From Candidatus Nitrosopumilus sp. (GTDB lineage Archaea > Thermoproteota > Nitrososphaeria > Nitrososphaerales > Nitrosopumilaceae), in NCBI GenBank assembly GCA_028343855.1, contig JAOLZN010000001.1, positions 91,559 to 155,558 on the forward strand: DNA of 64,000 nt, written 5' to 3'. Position 1 is the stretch's first letter. Each line of letters opens with the position of its first letter. Made by a program: the position numbers and the translations under genes. The notes under the pieces are model-generated. The model made no database searches and was not told the DNA's origin. It saw only the letters and a list, made by a program, of their open reading frames with translations. Below, one piece after another: positions 1 to 9,827 of this stretch.

Positions 1-38
1 TTTTATCTTTCACTTAAATTCATGCCTAATTTTAATTT

Positions 39-350
39 TTATTCCTGCTCTTTTGTTTTAACATCTGATTCTATTGGTTTTGAAATTGATTTTTTTATCA
101 ATATTGCCTTTTTTTTAATTATTTGATTGAATTCATCTATATCTTCTAGGCTGGGACTTTGTTGTTGGTTTTGATATGCTTGTAAAAATCCTGAATATAC
201 ACACCCAGTAATTATGCCAAATGCTGTATCTGGAATTGATTCTACTTCTGGAAGAAAATTCTCTGCAATTTGCTTATATGATTCTGATTCGCTAATGTAA
301 TACTCAATTAAATTCTCTATGAATTCTTTATTCTCTTTTGATATTACCAT
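39..350 (-). CDS. hypothetical protein
   Basis: ORF track, 103 aa; no family recognised. Confidence 0.55.
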   Translation of the reverse strand: MVISKENKEFIENLIEYYISESESYKQIAENFLPEVESIPDTAFGIITGCVYSGFLQAYQNQQQSPSLEDIDEFNQIIKKKAILIKKSISKPIESDVKTKEQE

Positions 351-435
351 ACTTGTAATTTGATTCCTAGTTTATTTAATTATCTTTTTTTTTAAATGTG
401 ATAAACTTATGTAAATGATAATTTTATTTTGAATA

Positions 436-753
436 TTGTTAGAACGCCCTTCTCCTGAAATAAGAAAAATATTGAGACAAATCAAAAAACAAACTTTAGC
501 TTTACAATCTATACGTCATCTTAATAAAATTCAAAAATTGATTTGGTTTGAAATGGCCACAAATGCCACTGGAATTAATGTGGGACGTATTTGTTGCAAT
601 AATAAACCAATTAACCTCACTGTGTATGATGTTGGAGATTCCACCTCTTCAGTATTACTTTGCAGTACTCACGCAAAACAAAAATATTTTTTAAAAGATA
701 TTTCTGAAATTAAATTGTTAGATGAAAAATTAGTTAATTCTCATACATTATAA
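436..753 (+). CDS. hypothetical protein with Cys pairs
   Basis: ORF track; ICCNN...LLCSTH pattern suggests possible metal binding. Confidence 0.5.
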   Translation: MLERPSPEIRKILRQIKKQTLALQSIRHLNKIQKLIWFEMATNATGINVGRICCNNKPINLTVYDVGDSTSSVLLCSTHAKQKYFLKDISEIKLLDEKLVNSHTL

Positions 754-820
754 TTCTAAATTTACTTCTACGCCTAAGTTAAATTGTAATGTAAAAATAG
801 TGTAATGATTTTCTTTAATT

Positions 821-952
821 ATGGATCTTAATGAAATACTTACGAAGGAAAGAGATTCTTTAAGGGATGAGAATGTAGAACTTCGAAAACGAATTAATGA
901 ACTAGAAACTTCTTTACAAAACGCATTAACTTTACTTGAAAATAGTAATTGA
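821..952 (+). CDS. small coiled-coil protein (43 aa)
   Basis: ATG...TGA ORF read by eye: MDLNEILTKERDSLRDENVELRKRINELETSLQNALTLLENSN; heptad-like; not in the ORF track. Confidence 0.5.
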   Translation: MDLNEILTKERDSLRDENVELRKRINELETSLQNALTLLENSN

Positions 953-1039
953 TAATATGATTTTATTTGTGCCTGATAAATTTTGAAAATATGATTTTTC
1001 AATAAAAGTTTACTAATCGCGTATTCCTGAATAATTTTC

Positions 1040-1501
1040 TTGACTATGTGGAAATTAGAGTTTGAAGATGGCTATTTTCGAATATTTGATTCTAAAAAAT
1101 TGATTGCTGGTTATTTTGATCCTGACTATGGTGATCTTTCAAAAACAAAAAATCCTGAAGATATAATATTGTTGAAAATAAAAAATCATGAACTCGTTTT
1201 AGGTGGAATGATCATGATTCCTCTTGTTAAATTCAAATTATTTGACACTGATCTGAATACTACCATTACTGAAGTTAAGCAAAATGTTTCTCGTGTCTCT
1301 GAACATTTACAAAAATGGGATACTTTTCTTTCTCAAATAAATAATACTTCTCATTTTGTTGGTATTTCTCATACAGATCAGGATATGTTAACTATGACTT
1401 TTCCTGTAAAATTTTCAAAACCTACAATTCTTGAAAAATCTAATTTGTTGGAAGAAATTTTACCTGTTTTGAGTTTATTACAGAAATCTAACTTACTATA
1501 G
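1040..1501 (+). CDS. hypothetical protein
   Basis: ORF track, 153 aa. Confidence 0.55.
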   Translation: MTMWKLEFEDGYFRIFDSKKLIAGYFDPDYGDLSKTKNPEDIILLKIKNHELVLGGMIMIPLVKFKLFDTDLNTTITEVKQNVSRVSEHLQKWDTFLSQINNTSHFVGISHTDQDMLTMTFPVKFSKPTILEKSNLLEEILPVLSLLQKSNLL

Positions 1502-1518
1502 TTGTAATGTTTTTTTGT

Positions 1519-2208
1519 TTATGGCATATGTTCTATTTTCCATTGTTCTGTTTTATTGTTACAATTGAACCATTCTATTTCTAATTCATTGGAGTCAAAT
1601 TCACCTAATTCATTTTGAAATTGTTGGTTGCATTGCTCTTTCATTTTTTCAGAAACTTGGAGTACTTTTTGTGGTGATACGCCTTGTGGTTCTTCAAATT
1701 TTTCTCCTCCGACATAATGTTTTATGCCTACTTTCGCTGTTTGAAATTCAACTAATCCTAAATTTTGGTATTCATATGCTTCTTGAATCAATGCATCTGA
1801 TCTAATTTTAGCTGATTCATCTCCTGTTTTAATCCATTGAATAAATTGTAAATCACTTTCTAGTTGAGTTTCTGCTGAAATTTTTAACAGTGCAACTGAA
1901 CTTTCAAATAATTCTGGTGGTGACAATTCATCATACTTTAAAATTATTTCTCTAAAATCATTTACATGATTTTTATAAAATTCTATTAGTTCCTCTTTTG
2001 AAACATCACCTTCATTCCATTTTGTTTTTTCAGAGTAAAACTGCCCTTGTATGTCTGAAAGTTCATTTTCAATTTGACTTAATTCATTTCCAAATTGTAA
2101 TCCTTTTTGTTTTGTAATATCTGTTGAATAATTATATGCAATAATTGAACTAATTATAACAATAGCAATACTGAGAATAATGATATTTTGAATTTTCTTT
2201 TTTTTCAA
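1519..2208 (-). CDS. hypothetical membrane-anchored protein
   Basis: N-terminal TM segment (IIILSIAIVIISSIIAYNY); overlaps the next gene by 4 nt. Confidence 0.6.
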   Translation of the reverse strand: MKKKKIQNIIILSIAIVIISSIIAYNYSTDITKQKGLQFGNELSQIENELSDIQGQFYSEKTKWNEGDVSKEELIEFYKNHVNDFREIILKYDELSPPELFESSVALLKISAETQLESDLQFIQWIKTGDESAKIRSDALIQEAYEYQNLGLVEFQTAKVGIKHYVGGEKFEEPQGVSPQKVLQVSEKMKEQCNQQFQNELGEFDSNELEIEWFNCNNKTEQWKIEHMP

Positions 2209-2495
2209 AGGTAATCTACGTAGTTTCCATTTTCGTCTAGTTTTAATTCAATATTGAATTCTGTACCGCTGATAAATGAATCATTTCTAGTTGTTCTTAC
2301 TCTTGCTACAACTAATTCATAAGGCCATATTTCTACAACAATTTCTCCCACTTTGGCTTTTGGTGTTTCTGTGATCTCCATATCTTCACGTTTTACCCCA
2401 TGTCTTTCTAGCATGTGAATTGAATGATCTAATAATGGCTCTGGATTATTGTAATTTAGTACCCATACTGTTCCTTCATACTCAATTTTCTGCAA
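2205..2495 (-). CDS. hypothetical protein
   Basis: ORF track, 96 aa; translationally coupled to 1519..2208. Confidence 0.55.
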   Translation of the reverse strand: MQKIEYEGTVWVLNYNNPEPLLDHSIHMLERHGVKREDMEITETPKAKVGEIVVEIWPYELVVARVRTTRNDSFISGTEFNIELKLDENGNYVDYL

Positions 2496-2598
2496 TTTGA
2501 AACAATCCTGATTTCCTCATATAACAATTATTCCCTTATCAATCCTATATTCACCATTTAATTCTGTTTTATTGTTGATCTTGAAAATTTGTTTAAAA

Positions 2599-3369
2599 TT
2601 ATGCCCAAGAAAAGATCTTTTTACTTTTATTCTCAATTCCAAAGAACATACCTAATGTTATTCTGTCTGAATTACCTTGAATTTTTTTTACTTCATGAAG
2701 ATAATTTGGATTAATAATGACCAGATCTCCTGATTTGGATTCGATTGTATCCATTAGTATATTTTCTTTAATACTTGGATTATAGCCAAATTCTATTTCT
2801 CTGTACTTCTCTAATTTTTTTTCCCATTGTTTATTGTATATTGATAAATTTCCTCCTTTTTCTGTTTCTTGTAAATGTAAAATACATGATATCTGACTAT
2901 TAATTTTTGATACTTGATACTCTACTCCTTCATATCTTACATTATCTTTGTGCAGTGGTATTGATTTACCATTTTCATGTCGTCTAATTGTACATGTTGC
3001 ATAATTTCTTTGATTTTCTTTTGTTTCTGTAATTTTATAATTTGGAAAGTATTTTGATATTGTTGTTTTAATTTTATTAACTGGATTTTCTACATTTACA
3101 AAAATTTTTTTAAATATTTCATTTGCTTTTTCTGCATTATCAAAATATTTTTCTTTTCTTGTAGTATAATTCATTAAAAATGGACCAATATGGTTAAATT
3201 TTTTTGAATCCCTTTCTATATTCATACTAGATATTTTTTCAATTATTTTTTTACAATCGTCTTTTTTTAAAAAATTCTTTATTATTATTGATGAATTTTC
3301 TCCATCAATTATTTTTTTAATATCTTTATTCTCAATTTGATTTTTTGTAACTATTATGGAGTTCCACAA
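2599..3369 (-). CDS. 2-oxoglutarate/Fe(II)-dependent oxygenase family (prolyl-hydroxylase-like fold)
   Basis: HxD in IPLHKDN, distal His in NPNYLHEV, Arg in DRITLGMFF. Confidence 0.7.
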   Translation of the reverse strand: MWNSIIVTKNQIENKDIKKIIDGENSSIIIKNFLKKDDCKKIIEKISSMNIERDSKKFNHIGPFLMNYTTRKEKYFDNAEKANEIFKKIFVNVENPVNKIKTTISKYFPNYKITETKENQRNYATCTIRRHENGKSIPLHKDNVRYEGVEYQVSKINSQISCILHLQETEKGGNLSIYNKQWEKKLEKYREIEFGYNPSIKENILMDTIESKSGDLVIINPNYLHEVKKIQGNSDRITLGMFFGIENKSKKIFSWA

Positions 3370-3657
3370 TTAATATCCTGCAGCTCCTGAATGTGATACT
3401 TTTGCAATTAAATCTCCTTCTTGTGTTTTTGAATCAATTTCACATTTCAGAAATGCATTCACAATGACATTTTGAAGATTCTCCACTGTCCACTCTGTTT
3501 TGTTATCTGACAATCCTGGTAAATCTACTCCTGAAATAATGATTTTCACTGTATCTGGATATTTTTCAGAATTTCCATCTTTTCTATGTGTTACATTTAG
3601 TTGAAAACTTTCTGTTGAAATAATGCTTTGCCCGTTACCCCAAATTATGTCTGTCAT
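3370..3657 (-). CDS. hypothetical small protein upstream of the 2OG oxygenase
   Basis: stop codon directly abuts the TTG start of the oxygenase; C-terminus HSGAAGY. Confidence 0.55.
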   Translation of the reverse strand: MTDIIWGNGQSIISTESFQLNVTHRKDGNSEKYPDTVKIIISGVDLPGLSDNKTEWTVENLQNVIVNAFLKCEIDSKTQEGDLIAKVSHSGAAGY

Positions 3658-3786
3658 TTTTACTCTATCGTCTTCAAGTTCACTTTTGATATTTATGTAA
3701 AATTTTTTTTCTTGCTAGTGCTAATCTTCTTAATTTCTAATCTAAAATATCGTAATAATTTTAGGTGGATAATCTGTTGTTAAATC

Positions 3787-3909
3787 ATGACTGATGATGT
3801 TGAAAAAAACTTTTTTGATGTAATAGTTCAGTTAAAGGAAATTGATCCTGATGCTTACTATAAAGTTCTAAAAGAATTAGGATATGAAGATAATGAAAAA
3901 GAAACATAG
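3787..3909 (+). CDS. small hypothetical protein (40 aa)
   Basis: ATG...TAG: MTDDVEKNFFDVIVQLKEIDPDAYYKVLKELGYEDNEKET; not in the ORF track. Confidence 0.45.
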   Translation: MTDDVEKNFFDVIVQLKEIDPDAYYKVLKELGYEDNEKET

Positions 3910-3963
3910 TTGACTGATTTTTTGTAGAAAGATCTAAAAAGAACTATGTAAGAAATTATAGAA

Positions 3964-4149
3964 TTGATAGAAAAAACTGAATCCTCGAAAGAAATTACTC
4001 CAAAGAAAGTACCTCGTTCATTAAATAATTTACTAAAAGTAGAAAAAGATTTGAAAAAAATGAATGCTGAATTAAAGAAAGTTGTAAAAAAAGTGAAAAC
4101 CTTGGAAAAAGAGAATACTAAATTACAAAAGAAATTGGATAGGAAATAA
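3964..4149 (+). CDS. small Lys-rich coiled-coil protein
   Basis: ORF track; heptad/Lys-rich. Confidence 0.45.
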   Translation: MIEKTESSKEITPKKVPRSLNNLLKVEKDLKKMNAELKKVVKKVKTLEKENTKLQKKLDRK

Positions 4150-4156
4150 TTTTTAG

Positions 4157-4393
4157 CTATTTGCCTGTGTCAATTACATTTAATGTCATGGTGCTGACTA
4201 CTCTTGATAGTTTTCTAATGGTAGCTACAACTTTCTCAAATCCTTCTTGATTTTCTGTTTCAATTTCAGCAATTACGTCATATGCACCAAAAGTCAGGTA
4301 TGCATTACTGATAATGGGCATTTGTTTTAATTCATCAACAATATATTCTTCAGCGCCTAAATCACAATTTAATAAAATGAATCCTTTATGCAT
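4157..4393 (-). CDS. stand-alone Lrp/AsnC ligand-binding (RAM) domain protein
   Basis: MxxGFILLNCDLGAEEYIVDEL...FGAYDVIAEIE; no HTH. Confidence 0.8.
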   Translation of the reverse strand: MHKGFILLNCDLGAEEYIVDELKQMPIISNAYLTFGAYDVIAEIETENQEGFEKVVATIRKLSRVVSTMTLNVIDTGK

Positions 4394-4444
4394 TACTTTA
4401 CCTTGAACTTACTACTAACTTCTTGTCTTTAAATTTTTGTACTA

Positions 4445-5809
4445 TTACCATCTACTGCGTCCGCCATAGCTATTTTTGCCATCGCCACTGTCTCTTCTTT
4501 TACTTCCTCGATCATCTCTACTGTTTCTGCCGTAACCTCCGCCACCGCCTCTGCCGTAACCTCCGCCACCGCCTCTGCCGTAACCTCCACCTCTAGAATA
4601 ATTTGATCTTGATCCTCCGCCACCGCCGTATCTTCTTCCTGATGATTGTCTTTTTAGTGGGTCTGGAATTGAAATTTGAATATTCATTTCTTGATTAAGA
4701 TCTCTTAGTGGTACTTTGATTTGACGTTTAATGATATTCCAATCTCCTACTGATGAATATGACACAAATGTGATTGCTCTACCTTCAGTTCCAGCTCTTG
4801 CTGTTCTTCCTATTCTGTGAAAATATGCCATTTCTTGATTTGGGACATCGTAATTAACTACCAGTTCCACTCTTGGTACATCTATTCCTCTTGATGCTAC
4901 ATCTGTTGCAACTAATATGTCAGCTTTACCGTTTCTGAATTTGGCCATCGATTGCTCTCTTCTACTTTGTGACATGTCTCCTTCTATTGCTACTGCATTG
5001 TATTTTTCTTGATGGAGATATTTTGCAACGTCTCTTGTTCTGTATTTTGTCGAACAAAATACAATACTCTGACCTTTTAATGGTTTAATGAAATCTAGTA
5101 AATATTTGAATTTGTCTCTGTCTTTAATTACTAAAAATGATTGATCTATTCCTTCACCACTAAGATCATCTGCATCTAACAAAAATTGTTTTGGATTATG
5201 CAAATAATCTTCACCTAATCTTAAAATTGCTGTTGGCATTGTTGCTGAAAATAATGACATAACTCTATCTTCTGGTGATAAATCTAAAATAAATTGAATA
5301 TCGTCTACAAATCCCATGTCCAACATTGTATCTGCTTCATCTAATACGATGTGTGTAACATCACCTAATTCTATTGAACCTCTTTTGAGATGATCTATTA
5401 GTCTTCCTGGTGTTGCAACAATAATTTCTACACCTCTATGTAATGCATCTAATTGGATTCCCATTCCTTGTCCTCCGTACACTGTTGCAATTTTAATTCC
5501 AGTGTATTTTCCCATTTTCTTAATTTCTGTACTAATTTGCATGGCTAATTCCCTTGTTGGCGCCATGATTAATCCTTGAATTCCTTTTTTTGGTGTAATA
5601 TCATTTAACATTGATAATGCAAATGCTGCTGTTTTACCTGAACCGGTATGTGCTTGTCCTACAACATCTCTTCCTGATAATAAGACTGGGATAACTGCTT
5701 CTTGGATTTCAAATGCTTCTTCGAAACCTTGATCAGTAATTCCTCTAAGTACTTCTTCTTTTAATCCTAGATCTTTAAATTTTGTCATTTTTTTTCTTCT
5801 CTTAAGCAA
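4445..5809 (-). CDS. DEAD-box RNA helicase with Gly-rich (RGG/YGRGGGGG) tail
   Basis: AHTGSGKT, PTRELA, DEAD, SAT, HRIGRTARAG motifs. Confidence 0.95.
   Translation of the reverse strand: MLKRRKKMTKFKDLGLKEEVLRGITDQGFEEAFEIQEAVIPVLLSGRDVVGQAHTGSGKTAAFALSMLNDITPKKGIQGLIMAPTRELAMQISTEIKKMGKYTGIKIATVYGGQGMGIQLDALHRGVEIIVATPGRLIDHLKRGSIELGDVTHIVLDEADTMLDMGFVDDIQFILDLSPEDRVMSLFSATMPTAILRLGEDYLHNPKQFLLDADDLSGEGIDQSFLVIKDRDKFKYLLDFIKPLKGQSIVFCSTKYRTRDVAKYLHQEKYNAVAIEGDMSQSRREQSMAKFRNGKADILVATDVASRGIDVPRVELVVNYDVPNQEMAYFHRIGRTARAGTEGRAITFVSYSSVGDWNIIKRQIKVPLRDLNQEMNIQISIPDPLKRQSSGRRYGGGGGSRSNYSRGGGYGRGGGGGYGRGGGGGYGRNSRDDRGSKRRDSGDGKNSYGGRSRW
4527..4588 (-). repeat. 24-bp tandem repeat (about 2.6 copies) coding for YGRGGGGG
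   Basis: ctgccgtaacctccgccaccgcct at 4527 and 4551, partial copy at 4575. Confidence 0.9.
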
Positions 5810-5889
5810 TGACGATAAAGCTCATTGCCCATTCGTCATTATTCCGATAACCCAGAAAATCGATTCAGGTCTAATAAACGCTTGTTATT

Positions 5890-6693
5890 TTAATTCTTTA
5901 ACTGACTATCGATGATTTTTTTAAAACTTTCAAATGGTTGAGATCCTTTTAATTCAACAAATCCTATTTGCTCATTTCCAATAAAAAATCCTGGAGTACC
6001 TGTTACTCCATATGTTCTTCCATCATTAAGATCATTTTGAACATCTTCAAGATATTTTACATTTCTAAGACATGAATCAAATTTTTCTACATTTAATTCC
6101 ATTTCTGATGCATACTGATTAAATATTGTAATTGCATAGGATGTTTCTAAATTACTCCATTCTTTTTGTTTTTCAAATAATGTGTCATACATTTGTTTAA
6201 ACTTGCCCTGCTCATTTGCACATTCTGCAGCTATTGATGCTGGTACTGCATTAGGATGTATGTTTTGTATTGGAAAATCTCTGAAAACTAATTTCACTGT
6301 ACCTTTATTGATATATTGATCCATAATTGTTGGAAGTGTTTCTATGTGGAATTTTGCACAAAATGGACATTGAAAATCTGAAAATTCTATAATTGTAATT
6401 GCAGCATCTGGATTACCAATGATTGGATTGTCCCCTGCTGATATTTTCAATGGTAGGGTTGGTTGATTTTTTGGTAACTGTTTTTCAAGAATTTTTAATT
6501 CTAATTTTGCAATAGCATTATCTAATTCTTCTTGTGAAATTTTATCTGAATTAAAATTTGTTAGATATGAACCTGCAAAAAACGTGGCAATTCCTGTTAT
6601 GATAATTATTGTAATGATTAATACATTGAATGTTGATTTTTTTACAATTTTTTCATTTATTTTGGGTGCATTTTCAAAACTTTCTTCATTCAT
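5890..6693 (-). CDS. DsbA-family thioredoxin-like disulfide oxidoreductase, membrane-anchored
   Basis: FSDFQCPFCAKFH (CPFC), GVTGTPGFFIG; N-terminal TM. Confidence 0.9.
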   Translation of the reverse strand: MNEESFENAPKINEKIVKKSTFNVLIITIIIITGIATFFAGSYLTNFNSDKISQEELDNAIAKLELKILEKQLPKNQPTLPLKISAGDNPIIGNPDAAITIIEFSDFQCPFCAKFHIETLPTIMDQYINKGTVKLVFRDFPIQNIHPNAVPASIAAECANEQGKFKQMYDTLFEKQKEWSNLETSYAITIFNQYASEMELNVEKFDSCLRNVKYLEDVQNDLNDGRTYGVTGTPGFFIGNEQIGFVELKGSQPFESFKKIIDSQLKN

Positions 6694-6765
6694 GACTGTG
6701 TTTTTGTCACAGTCTACTTATTCCTATTGAATTTATTTTGTAAATACTTCATTTTTATAATTAAA

Positions 6766-6839
6766 AGCCAATGACGGGATCTGAACCCATGACCTACTGA
6801 TTACAAATCAGTTGCTCTACCAGGCTGAGCTACATTGGC
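6766..6839 (-). tRNA. tRNA-Thr (TGT)
   Basis: GCCAATG/CATTGGC acceptor, ACTGA TTTGTAA TCAGT anticodon arm, T-arm ATGGG TTCAGAT CCCGT. Confidence 0.95.
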
Positions 6840-6942
6840 ACGAAATAAAATAAAATTTTTCAAGGTTTAAAGTGTTACCTGAGTTAAATATTGCATTTTT
6901 TTAAAATAATTTGTTCACCTTTCAATTTATAACATTGACTTT

Positions 6943-7194
6943 TTGATATTTGATATGCGATACATTGAGCCAACAAGAGTTAAAGTTCTAATGATGATGT
7001 TTTTTACAACTGGTATAATCGGTACTCTTATTGGATTATCAGCTATTACGCCTCCAAATCTTAAAATCATGATTACATTTATGGGCTTAATCAATATCGG
7101 ATTGGGTGCCTTTTTTACATTCATTTTTCTAACTCAAATAAAGTCTGACCCAGATAAAAGAAAGAAGAAGAAGAAATCTAAATCTGATAAGTAA
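6943..7194 (+). CDS. small two-TM membrane protein with Lys-rich C-terminus
   Basis: hydrophobic segments, then KRKKKKKSKSDK. Confidence 0.6.
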   Translation: MIFDMRYIEPTRVKVLMMMFFTTGIIGTLIGLSAITPPNLKIMITFMGLINIGLGAFFTFIFLTQIKSDPDKRKKKKKSKSDK

Positions 7195-7246
7195 TCAATT
7201 CCTTATAATTAAAGTATAAATAATAATTCTCTGTCTGAAATTCAGA

Positions 7247-7798
7247 ATGTTAGATTTAGTAGCTAAAGAATTATTTCTTACAAAAGGTAAAGGTGTTCAT
7301 GAAGATAGATTAACTAGTTTTGAATATGCCTTAAGAGATGCTGGAATTGCTGGAACTAATCTTGTTTTAATTTCTAGTATTTTTCCACCAAAGGCAAAAT
7401 TGATTTCACGCAAAGAAGGTTTGAAAAAAATTAAAGCTGGACAAATTCTTTTCACGATTTATTCTAAAAATCAAACCAAAGAACCTCATAGAGTTTGTTC
7501 TGCATCTGTTGGTATTGCACAACCAAAAGATACTGAAAGATATGGTTATTTGTCAGAATACGAATCATTTGGTCAAAATGAACTTCAAGCTGGAGATTAT
7601 GCTGAAGATATTGCTGCACAAATGTTGGCATCTTCTTTGGGAATTCCATTTGACGCTGATAAAGACTGGGATGAGAAAAGACAACAGTGGTCAATCTCTG
7701 GTGAAATTTACAATACTCATAATGTTACTCAATCTACCAAGGGTGATAAAGATGGAAAATGGACTACTGTATTTGCAGCTGCGGTTCTTTTAGTTTAA
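7247..7798 (+). CDS. pdaD: pyruvoyl-dependent arginine decarboxylase
   Basis: SSIFPPKAKL, VCSASVG self-cleavage-site-like motif, GYLSEYE. Confidence 0.88.
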   Translation: MLDLVAKELFLTKGKGVHEDRLTSFEYALRDAGIAGTNLVLISSIFPPKAKLISRKEGLKKIKAGQILFTIYSKNQTKEPHRVCSASVGIAQPKDTERYGYLSEYESFGQNELQAGDYAEDIAAQMLASSLGIPFDADKDWDEKRQQWSISGEIYNTHNVTQSTKGDKDGKWTTVFAAAVLLV

Positions 7799-8965
7799 TT
7801 ATTTCTTATATCCTTTAAGATAAAATATTGCAGCTCCAATTGAAATAATTGCAATAATAATTACTACTACTGTTGATTCTTCTTCTGATTCCATATTTTT
7901 AGAATCTAAATTATTTCCTACTAATGAAAACTTTAATTCGTTTTCATTTATTGACTCACTATCTCCAAAAATATATTTTCCTTGAATTTGTTCTCCTTCT
8001 CTAGGATCAAATACCCATCCATTTTTTGTAATGTCTGTTGGTATTTCAACCTCGTCTATAGTTTGAGTTGGTATTATGTTTCCTTTAACATCTGATATTT
8101 GATTCTCTTCATTTGATAATATGACAACTTGTAATATTGAATTTAATGGGTAATTCCCCGTAGAAAAGTAATCTGATCTGCTTAATTCTTTAATTTTAAA
8201 AAATTCAAGAGGATTTATGTTCATCGATATTTTTTCTGCTTCATTTGGAATTGTTATTGGGTTTGTTACTGACATTCTTAATTGTAAAAGTATCTTTGAA
8301 TCTGTTGGAATGATTGAAAAAGTAGTTTTGGCATTATCTTCCACTGATAGATTTTTCGCTACATTGTAAAAGCCCTCTCCATTTCTAATTTCTTTTGAGA
8401 GAAGTATTGTTGATATTTTCTGATACATTGAATATGTGTCTTCCATTGGCATCGTGTATACTGCTGAAATTGTTCCAGTGCCCGAAACTGCTCCTGAGGT
8501 TTTTAATTCTTGATTTGCTTGATCAGATGTGTGGATGTATACTTGAAAAAATTTAGCATCTGTATCTAAGGCTTGATTAATTTCATCGATAAACATATCT
8601 CCAATTTTCCTTGAAGATTCCTGTATTGCGTTTATTCCTTTATCTTCAGGATCTCTTTCTATGTTGATGAGAATACATGATTGATCAACTACTCCTAATA
8701 CGCAATTATTTTGATTTGTAACAACGATAGCTTCAATTCGGTTATTCTCTCTAATTTTTTCTTCTAATTCGATTGGGATTCTTATTTCTTGAATATTTGT
8801 ACTAAGTAATGTGATTGATGTTATGCTATTTTGCTGCATTTTATTATCTATGATTAACTGTGCTGATTCTTGAAATGTTGAAAGATTCATTTCTTGTGAA
8901 TATACATAATTTGTAGAAATGCCTAACATTGTGATTAGTCCCATTAAAACTAGAATTTTTAACAT
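7799..8965 (-). CDS. hypothetical secreted protein with C-terminal TM anchor
   Basis: signal peptide-like N-terminus; C-terminal VVIIIAIISIGAAIFYLKGYKK. Confidence 0.65.
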   Translation of the reverse strand: MLKILVLMGLITMLGISTNYVYSQEMNLSTFQESAQLIIDNKMQQNSITSITLLSTNIQEIRIPIELEEKIRENNRIEAIVVTNQNNCVLGVVDQSCILINIERDPEDKGINAIQESSRKIGDMFIDEINQALDTDAKFFQVYIHTSDQANQELKTSGAVSGTGTISAVYTMPMEDTYSMYQKISTILLSKEIRNGEGFYNVAKNLSVEDNAKTTFSIIPTDSKILLQLRMSVTNPITIPNEAEKISMNINPLEFFKIKELSRSDYFSTGNYPLNSILQVVILSNEENQISDVKGNIIPTQTIDEVEIPTDITKNGWVFDPREGEQIQGKYIFGDSESINENELKFSLVGNNLDSKNMESEEESTVVVIIIAIISIGAAIFYLKGYKK

Positions 8966-9067
8966 ATGTTCATCCTTTGATGATGAAATATTAAATTTAC
9001 TTCTTTTTGATAATAGAATTAATCAATTATGTCTAAAAAATTATTTTGGAAACTGATATTTTGATGT

Positions 9068-9658
9068 ATGTTGAATATTTACTTGATGGCATTAATTCCA
9101 ATATTGGTTGATTTCCTTGATGATCCTTTGATACAACTAATTGTAGTTTCGTTGACTTTAGGAATTGGTTTATTACAAGGAATTATTCTTGGTCGTGCAA
9201 TTTTACAAAGATTTCCACGACTACAGAATCATGTCAAAACTGTATCTGTTACATTGTTTGTTTTATTTTTAATTAATGCTGTTCTTAGTGTTCCTCGTTT
9301 CCAATCTCCTGAAAAAATTGATCTAACAAATTTATCTGTTGCAAATCCTGCTGATGTGGTTTCATCTGTTTTTTTAATTTTTGGAATGAATACTGGTTTT
9401 CTTACTGTTCTTGCTATTTCAATAACTGTGATGACTTTTGTCATTTTAAAATTCACTAATTTACATGGAATCGTAAAGGCTTTTGTTTTCTTTTTTAGTA
9501 GTCTATTGTTGGTTTTTACTGCTTTGAGTAGATTTACTGATCTCACTCCTAGCACATTTGAAGTTTTATTGTATTTTCTTTATCAACTGGGAATCACTAT
9601 TGGAATTTTATTTGGTACTATTCGAAAAATCAAGCCTCCTAAATTAGATTTGAAATAG
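9068..9658 (+). CDS. multi-TM membrane protein
   Basis: about 5 hydrophobic segments. Confidence 0.65.
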   Translation: MLNIYLMALIPILVDFLDDPLIQLIVVSLTLGIGLLQGIILGRAILQRFPRLQNHVKTVSVTLFVLFLINAVLSVPRFQSPEKIDLTNLSVANPADVVSSVFLIFGMNTGFLTVLAISITVMTFVILKFTNLHGIVKAFVFFFSSLLLVFTALSRFTDLTPSTFEVLLYFLYQLGITIGILFGTIRKIKPPKLDLK

Positions 9659-9717
9659 TATCAAACGTTTAAATGATATATTTCTAGGATAATATTGACA
9701 TCGAATTCAAACCGTTC

Positions 9718-9758
9718 GGGGAACAAGCCGACAGTCCATGCGTTGGACTGTCGGCCCC
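9718..9758 (+). ncRNA. GC-rich hairpin; candidate small structured RNA
   Basis: 11-bp perfect stem GCCGACAGTCC / GGACTGTCGGC (9727-9737 / 9745-9755), plus GGG/CCC closing pairs, in an AT-rich intergenic region; strand assumed. Confidence 0.45.
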
Positions 9759-9827
9759 ATTATTCTAAATTATCTTAAAATTCATTTTTAGAAATACTTT
9801 ATACATAAAATAATTGTAATACCGATT

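Noticed and set aside
748-1002. 84-aa minus-strand ORF
   Set aside because: Antisense to a better plus-strand small coiled-coil ORF (821..952) and with unnatural composition.
4429-4623. 64-aa minus-strand ORF with VTAEAVAE repeats
   Set aside because: Alternate frame of the 24-bp repeat in the DEAD-box helicase tail.
7464-7793. ORFs 7464..7694 (-) and 7509..7793 (+)
   Set aside because: Lie inside the pyruvoyl arginine decarboxylase gene in other frames.
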